A model generated the notes under the pieces. That model saw only the letters and a list, made by a program, of their open reading frames with translations, searched no databases and was not told where the DNA came from. Of a DNA stretch of 28,975 nt, positions 24,101-28,975 are shown in pieces. Every line of letters begins with the position of its first letter. Within the stretch, counting starts at the first letter, position 1. The position numbers were made by a program, and so were the translations under genes. The DNA comes from Prevotella sp. CAG:617 (lineage in GTDB: Bacteria; Bacteroidota; Bacteroidia; Bacteroidales; Bacteroidaceae): positions 1,405 to 30,379 of the forward strand of contig FR903634.1 in NCBI GenBank assembly GCA_000438115.1. Reading direction: 5' to 3'.

Positions 24101-24892
24101 TTAAAGAGCATCCTTCTCAATGTCCTTAAAGTACTTGTATGTGCCATGCTTGATTTCCTCACAAGCTGCCTCATCACAAACAATAATACCATGCTGATGC
24201 ATTTGAAGGGCTGAAATTGTCCACATCTGGGTAACAGGGCCTTCCACGGCAGCCTGCAAAGCACGTGCTTTGTTGTGTCCGTTACACAGAATCAGAACCT
24301 CCTTTGCAGACATTACGGTACCGACGCCAACAGTCAGAGCATGTGCAGGAACATTTTCCGGTTTACCGCCAAAAAAGCGTGAATTTGCCACACGGGTATC
24401 CGTTGTCAAAGTCTTCATACGAGTACGGCTCGTAAGAGAAGATCCCGGCTCATTAAAGGCAATGTGTCCATCAGGTCCGATTCCACCAATGAACAAGTCT
24501 ATACCACCGGCTTCCTGAATCATTTGCTCATAGTGTGCGCATTCAACCTCCAGATCTTCTGCATTTCCATTAAGAATATGGATATTTTCTTTAGGACAGT
24601 CAATGTGGTTAAACAAATTATTTGCCATAAAAGAATGATAGCTCTCGGGATGGCTCTCGGGCAAATTTACATATTCGTCCATATTGAAAGTCAACACGTG
24701 CTTGAAACTCACACGTCCTTCTTTATTTGCCTTCACCAAAGCCTGATACATTCCAATAGGAGAAGAACCGGTAGGCAAGCCTAAAACAAAAGGTTTTTCA
24801 GCTGTAGGATTAGCCGCATTAATTTTTTCTACGACATAATTGGCAGCCCACTGGGAAAGTTTTTCATAATCAGGTTCAATAATTACTCTCAT
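24101..24892 (-). CDS. nagB: Glucosamine-6-phosphate deaminase
   Basis: A 263-residue cytoplasmic enzyme converting glucosamine 6-phosphate to fructose 6-phosphate and ammonia, the entry step of amino-sugar catabolism. The signatures are LGLPTGSSPIGMYQALV near residues 38-54, LTFNMDEYVNLPESHPESYHSFM, GGIGPDGHIAFNEPGSSL holding the catalytic aspartate, and NGHNKARALQAAVEGPVTQMWT for phosphate binding. It is a monocistronic unit with its own near-ideal promoter and terminator, divergent from the sulfatase gene. The length is standard for NagB. Confidence 0.97.
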   Translation of the reverse strand: MRVIIEPDYEKLSQWAANYVVEKINAANPTAEKPFVLGLPTGSSPIGMYQALVKANKEGRVSFKHVLTFNMDEYVNLPESHPESYHSFMANNLFNHIDCPKENIHILNGNAEDLEVECAHYEQMIQEAGGIDLFIGGIGPDGHIAFNEPGSSLTSRTRMKTLTTDTRVANSRFFGGKPENVPAHALTVGVGTVMSAKEVLILCNGHNKARALQAAVEGPVTQMWTISALQMHQHGIIVCDEAACEEIKHGTYKYFKDIEKDAL

Positions 24893-24934
24893 AATCTAAT
24901 ATTTCTGTTTTTATTATGTGAAACTCAAGTATCG

Positions 24935-24966
24935 CAAAGTTAACGATTAAACAGCAGGCGGCCAAA
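24935..24966 (-). promoter_or_regulatory. Promoter of nagB
   Basis: On the minus strand TTTG (24963-24966), 20 nt, then TAACTTTG (24935-24942). The leader before the ATG at 24892 is about 35-40 nt. Confidence 0.8.
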
Positions 24967-25098
24967 CTTTTCCAAAACATTTGTATTCAAGCTCTGATTT
25001 TTATTATATTTCATACAAAATTCCAACAATCAACGCCCTGCGAACTTCTGATTCCTTGCCTCCTAAGAGATTTATAAATAGAAAAAACTTTAAAAAGT

Positions 25099-25129
25099 TT
25101 TGAGTAAGAGACGAAATATCGTAATTTTG
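25099..25129 (+). promoter_or_regulatory. Promoter of the sulfatase operon, with overlapping palindrome
   Basis: TTTG at 25099-25102, 19 nt, then TAATTTTG at 25122-25129. The inverted repeat AAAACTTT-AA-AAAGTTTT (25084-25101) overlaps the -33 box and could be an operator, though its simple AT sequence may be chance. Confidence 0.65.
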
Positions 25130-25158
25130 TAGCGTTTCCATCATAAATAAATTCATAT

Positions 25159-26670
25159 ATGAAAAGCCCTATAAAAATAGCATGCCTATTACCTTTTATT
25201 CCCTTAACCATGCAGGCATCACAAAAACCCAACATAATTTTTATTTTGTGTGATGATATGGGATATGGTGACTTGGCTTGTTATGGACAAAAATACATTT
25301 CTACCCCCAATATAGACCGACTCGCCCAAGAAGGTATGCGCTTTACCCAAGCATACGCCGGGAGCCCTGTGTCCGCACCTTCACGTGCCTCATTAATGAC
25401 CGGCCAACATAGCGGACACACGGCAGTAAGAGGAAATCGCGAATACTGGAGCGGGCAAATACAATATGGCAAGAATACAGAATATGCCATAACAGGCCAG
25501 CAGCCATATGATCCGGATCACATAATTCTTCCAGAAATCATGAAAGCGAATGGATACACAACCGGCATGTTTGGCAAATGGGCTGGAGGATATGAAGGGT
25601 CCGTTTCAACTCCCGACAAACGAGGTGTTGACGAATATTATGGTTACATCTGTCAATATCAGGCCCATTTGTATTTTCCCAATTTTTTAAACGAATACAA
25701 CAGGAATCAGGGTGACACAGCTGTAAGAAGAGTGGTTCTTGACCAGAACATACAACACGAAATGTATGGTGACGACTACAAAAACCGCAAACAATATTCT
25801 GCTGAACTAATACACCAAAAAGCCATGAATTGGATTGATAAGCAACAAAAAAATCGTCCCTTCTTTGGCTTATTTACATATACACTTCCTCATGCAGAAC
25901 TGGTACAGCCAGACGATTCTATTTTACAGCATTACATTAACAAATTCAAAAACGACAAGAATTTTGCAGGAAGCAAAGGTTCCAGATATAATCCGACATT
26001 ACACGTTCATGCACAATTTGCAGCAATGATTACACGCTTGGACATGTATGTTGGTCAAATTATGGAAAAACTCAAAGAAAAAGGATTAGATAAAAATACC
26101 ATTGTAATATTTGCTTCTGATAATGGGCCACACGAGGAAGGTGGTGCCGATCCGTATTTTTTTGGACGTGACGGAAAACTGCGAGGCCTAAAACGCCAAT
26201 GCTACGAAGGAGGAATCCGAATTCCATTTATTGTACGTTGGCCAGGCGTCGTAAAAGCAGGTTCTGTTAACGATCACCAACTTGCATTCTACGACGTGAT
26301 GCCAACTTTTTGTGATATCATCGGCGTAAAGAACTATGTAAAAAAATACACCAACGACAAGAAGAATAAGGACGGAGAAACAGACTATTTTGATGGTTTG
26401 TCATTCTATCCGACACTGCGTGGAAAACGCCAGAAGGAGCATGCTCATTTATATTGGGAATTTTCTGAAACAGATCAAATTGCTGTACGTAAAGGAAATT
26501 GGAAGCTATTAGTAAAAAACGGTAAGCCCATGCTTTTTAATCTGGAAAATGATTTACATGAAGACCACGATATAGCCTCTGAAAATCCGGAAACAGTAAA
26601 AGAACTTGTTGACATAATAAAGCAAGAACATACTGAAAATCCCTATTATCGAATAACACTTCCCCAATAA
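25159..26670 (+). CDS. Secreted sulfatase, serine-type (S1 family)
   Basis: A 503-residue sulfatase with a signal peptide (cleavage near residue 20). The metal site includes CDDMGYGDLACYG (Asp 32, Asp 33) and FASDNGPHEEGG. The catalytic motif is S-x-P-S-R (SAPSRASLMTG), with the modified residue at Ser 72, so it needs an anSME to form formylglycine. It cleaves sulfate esters; the substrate is not readable from sequence. The C-terminal part (LYWEFSETDQIAVRKGNWKLLVKNGKPMLFNLENDLHEDHDIA) is the usual subdomain. First gene of a plus-strand run; the LRR gene follows after 22 nt. Confidence 0.93.
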   Translation: MKSPIKIACLLPFIPLTMQASQKPNIIFILCDDMGYGDLACYGQKYISTPNIDRLAQEGMRFTQAYAGSPVSAPSRASLMTGQHSGHTAVRGNREYWSGQIQYGKNTEYAITGQQPYDPDHIILPEIMKANGYTTGMFGKWAGGYEGSVSTPDKRGVDEYYGYICQYQAHLYFPNFLNEYNRNQGDTAVRRVVLDQNIQHEMYGDDYKNRKQYSAELIHQKAMNWIDKQQKNRPFFGLFTYTLPHAELVQPDDSILQHYINKFKNDKNFAGSKGSRYNPTLHVHAQFAAMITRLDMYVGQIMEKLKEKGLDKNTIVIFASDNGPHEEGGADPYFFGRDGKLRGLKRQCYEGGIRIPFIVRWPGVVKAGSVNDHQLAFYDVMPTFCDIIGVKNYVKKYTNDKKNKDGETDYFDGLSFYPTLRGKRQKEHAHLYWEFSETDQIAVRKGNWKLLVKNGKPMLFNLENDLHEDHDIASENPETVKELVDIIKQEHTENPYYRITLPQ

Positions 26671-26692
26671 AAACTCTTTAAATAATTTAGGT

Positions 26693-28165
26693 ATGAAAAA
26701 AACTACATTTTTTTCGTCTGCGGTCTTGTTGACGCTCTTACAAGGTGCCACATTACCATTAATGGCACAAGACCAACAAGTTACGCTGAGGACGACAAAA
26801 GCAGTAGGGTCAGAAATGACATTCAAAGTCAATGACCCCAACGTAACTGTCGACTGGGGAGACGGCAATTTAGTTAAGGCCCAATCCACAGAAGTTACAG
26901 GCACTGTAAAAGGTGAGAATATTGTTATCTATGGTAACAATACTTGGAGCATGATTGACTGCTCGAACTGCGAATTAAGCGTGCTGTCAATAACCATGGC
27001 TCCCAACATGCAAACTCTGATCTGCCGAAACAATAGTTTGGAAGGTATCAGTCTCATTAAAAGTGAAAAATTGCAGGATCTTGACTGTTCTTACAACAAC
27101 ATCAAGTCACTTTCTCTATTAACTTGCACAAGCCTTGAGCGTTTGAACGCAAGTAACAATGCACTAAGTGGACCACTTAGCATCAGCTCACTGAAAAATC
27201 TGCAATATATCAATGTGGCCAATAACGCGCTTACTTCAGTATCTGTATCTGGAAGCAGCAATCTTGACATGCTTAATTGCAGCAACAATCAAATCAGCAG
27301 TCTCGACCTGAGCAAAGCCACGAAACTTACCAGTCTGGTTTGCCACAATAATAAAATCAGTTCAATCAATTTTAGCAGTACACAAGGTGTTCCGGCATTG
27401 GTTGACATTGTTTGTGACAACAACCAACTGAAGACATTGAATTTACAAAATTCATCCGTCATTTCCAACATCAGTTGTACGAATAACCAATTAACTCAAG
27501 TTGTTTTGGCATCAAAGCCTGACGAGAAGCCATATTCTTATTTGTGTTCAAACAACTATTTATCATTGAAATCGTTTTCAACCTCATACGGCCCCACGGG
27601 TGAAAACCTTCAGTTCATGCCGCAAAATGAATACGATATCTCCAGCTATACACTCTACGATTCTAATGCCGGAAATTATGTGCTTTCACAAAACTCAGCA
27701 GAAGGTGCAACAACAATGGCCATGTCTGAAGAGCGTAAAGATGCTGATGGTAGCTTCTACAATAAAATAGGATTTTATGCTGTTGAAAACGGAGAAACTA
27801 CCGAATTGGTAAAAGGTACGGACTATAAAGAGTCCGGAAACGGAAACTACACGTTCCTAAAAGAATTTACCCATGTATACGGAAAAATAACCAACTCACG
27901 TGTAGATAATGTGTACGTTCAAACAACGCCGTTTACCGTTGTAAAGGAAATGATTACCGGTATCACGAACGTTGAAGAAAACAATGGTTTGGTTGTAAAC
28001 ACAGCTGACGGTTGCATTGTTATCAGCAGTACAAAAGCTACTCCCGTTAAGATATATGCAGTTGACGGACGTTTGGTTTGGAAAGGAGTTGCATCCTCTA
28101 CGCCACAATCAATCAGCTTAAATAAAGGCGTATACATCGTAGGTAAACAAAAAGTTTCTTTATAA
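26693..28165 (+). CDS. Secreted leucine-rich repeat protein with probable T9SS-type C-terminal domain
   Basis: A 490-residue protein. A signal peptide ends near residue 26 (PLMAQ), and DPNVTVDWGDG lies at residues 50-58, as in bacterial LRR surface proteins. From about residue 87 there are roughly nine repeats of about 20-24 residues with the pattern LxxLxCxxNxLxxL (LDCSYNNIKSL, LNCSNNQISSL, LVCHNNKISSI). The last 70 residues, ending VKIYAVDGRLVWKG...SISLNKGVYIVGKQKVSL, resemble type A C-terminal sorting domains of type 9 secretion. Role unknown; binding of glycan or protein at the surface is a guess. It lies 22 nt after the sulfatase and is probably cotranscribed. Confidence 0.78.
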   Translation: MKKTTFFSSAVLLTLLQGATLPLMAQDQQVTLRTTKAVGSEMTFKVNDPNVTVDWGDGNLVKAQSTEVTGTVKGENIVIYGNNTWSMIDCSNCELSVLSITMAPNMQTLICRNNSLEGISLIKSEKLQDLDCSYNNIKSLSLLTCTSLERLNASNNALSGPLSISSLKNLQYINVANNALTSVSVSGSSNLDMLNCSNNQISSLDLSKATKLTSLVCHNNKISSINFSSTQGVPALVDIVCDNNQLKTLNLQNSSVISNISCTNNQLTQVVLASKPDEKPYSYLCSNNYLSLKSFSTSYGPTGENLQFMPQNEYDISSYTLYDSNAGNYVLSQNSAEGATTMAMSEERKDADGSFYNKIGFYAVENGETTELVKGTDYKESGNGNYTFLKEFTHVYGKITNSRVDNVYVQTTPFTVVKEMITGITNVEENNGLVVNTADGCIVISSTKATPVKIYAVDGRLVWKGVASSTPQSISLNKGVYIVGKQKVSL

Positions 28166-28214
28166 AAAGAAGTTCTTAAACTGCACCTTTTTATAACCTG
28201 AAAAAGAACAAAAA

Positions 28215-28975
28215 ATGAAAAATAAAACTTTTCTTCTAACAACTTGCATAGGACTCACCTCGTTGTTGTCCTACACCCCCGTGCAGGCTCAATCATTGCC
28301 CTCTACGAGTGTGCAAATGATTGTTACTCCACATAATCAAACTATTGATTATCGTGACCGCACATTATGTTTTGACATCCCAGCCAATGTGGAATATACC
28401 ACGTCTTCCGACGCATCATGGCTAACCGTGCGCCAAGGCAGTGATGGTACGGTTTATCTTCACGCCGATATGAACGAAGATTATTCGAACCGAACTGCAA
28501 ACGTCACTTTCACATCAACTAAGGATGCGAACCTTAAAAAGACCCTCACCATTACACAAGGTTCATGCAACGCTGCAGAAATGCTAACTGACCGGTCACG
28601 AATTTATCCAAGTTCAGCCAGCGATAACACGCACCAAAGCGGAGAAGACATTTCAAAAACATATGACAACAACAACAGCACGTTATTCCACTCTCAATAC
28701 TCACCCAATATATTTAAGGTAAGTGAGACGAATCCGGCTGTTCTTACATATAACTTTGAAGATGTCAACTCTATTTCATCTATAACCTATGTTCCCCGTA
28801 CTGACGGAACAAACGGAAACTTCGGCCAAGTAAAAGTATCATACAAATTAAAAGGTGATACAGATTACAAGGAACTGGGTGAATATAACTTTGGATTCAA
28901 GACCAGTAGTTCTACCATACATTTGGAAAATAATCCTCTCATCAACCCTGAATCAATCAAATTCGAGGTTATGAG
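28215..28975 (+). CDS. Secreted BACON plus F5/8C-type domain protein (partial)
   Basis: An open frame of 253 codons begins at ATG 28215 and runs off the window. A signal peptide (TFLLTTCIGLTSLLSYTPVQAQ) is followed by a BACON-like domain of about residues 35-118: TLCFDIPANVEYTTSSDASWLTV, NRTANVTFTSTK, LKKTLTITQGS. From about residue 130, PSSASDNTHQSGEDISKTYDNNNSTLFHSQ and ISSITYVPRTDGTNGNFGQVKVSYKL resemble an F5/8 type C (CBM32) fold. This order precedes catalytic domains such as M60 mucin peptidases or glycosidases in Bacteroidetes; the catalytic part is outside the window. It follows the LRR gene by 49 nt. Confidence 0.75.
   Translation, partial: MKNKTFLLTTCIGLTSLLSYTPVQAQSLPSTSVQMIVTPHNQTIDYRDRTLCFDIPANVEYTTSSDASWLTVRQGSDGTVYLHADMNEDYSNRTANVTFTSTKDANLKKTLTITQGSCNAAEMLTDRSRIYPSSASDNTHQSGEDISKTYDNNNSTLFHSQYSPNIFKVSETNPAVLTYNFEDVNSISSITYVPRTDGTNGNFGQVKVSYKLKGDTDYKELGEYNFGFKTSSSTIHLENNPLINPESIKFEVM

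Noticed and set aside
1..28975. CRISPR arrays, insertion sequences, prophage or integrase genes
   Set aside because: No regularly spaced direct repeats, transposase or integrase frames, or attachment-site duplications were seen.

Overview
The window comes from a Bacteroidales chromosome, most likely Prevotellaceae or Bacteroidaceae; the sequence does not allow a species call. Three things point there. Nearly every intergenic start region carries the Bacteroidetes promoter form (TTTG or TTG, about 20 nt, then TAnnTTTG). Shine-Dalgarno sequences are mostly weak. The gene content includes order-specific families: a DUF4293 membrane protein, a Bacteroidetes-type omega subunit, PCMD, DUF6359 and BACON domains, an S-type sulfatase with an anSME, and a possible T9SS C-terminal domain. 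Most of the window is core chromosome with intact genes. There is no insertion sequence, phage gene or CRISPR array.

Layout: 1-579 is the C-terminal end of a type I restriction subunit HsdR. A perfect 19-bp inverted repeat (638-687) separates it from a convergent uvrB-ygbA pair (DNA repair and nitrosative stress). Divergent from uvrB are bamD (outer-membrane assembly), rpoZ, a DUF4293 membrane protein, ssb and a phosphopantetheinyl transferase. A secreted PCMD-domain protein with its own promoter and terminator follows, then an aldo/keto reductase with L-serine dehydratase. A short RNA transcription unit (10035-10302) appears to encode the SRP RNA and tRNA-Thr(UGU). After it come a DEDDh exonuclease, glnS and a TPR protein.

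A histidine operon (hisG-hisD-hisC-hisB) starts at about 14350 and is preceded by an apparent transcription attenuator: a 15-codon leader peptide with five consecutive His codons, a pause hairpin, a possible antiterminator pairing and an intrinsic terminator. A DUF6359 lipoprotein follows hisB by 22 nt with no terminator before it, so it may be read from the same transcript. Next is a lipoprotein metallophosphoesterase interrupted by a one-base frameshift, overlapping a secreted protein of unknown function.

The last part (21347-28975) looks like accessory glycan metabolism. An anaerobic sulfatase-maturing radical SAM enzyme lies downstream of a BamA/TamA-like barrel on the minus strand, and nagB (GlcN-6-P deaminase) is also on the minus strand. 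On the plus strand are a serine-type sulfatase, a cysteine-ladder LRR surface protein and the start of a BACON plus F5/8C-type protein that runs off the edge. Sulfatase, maturase, amino-sugar deaminase and glycan-binding proteins together suggest use of sulfated host or algal aminoglycans; this is inference.
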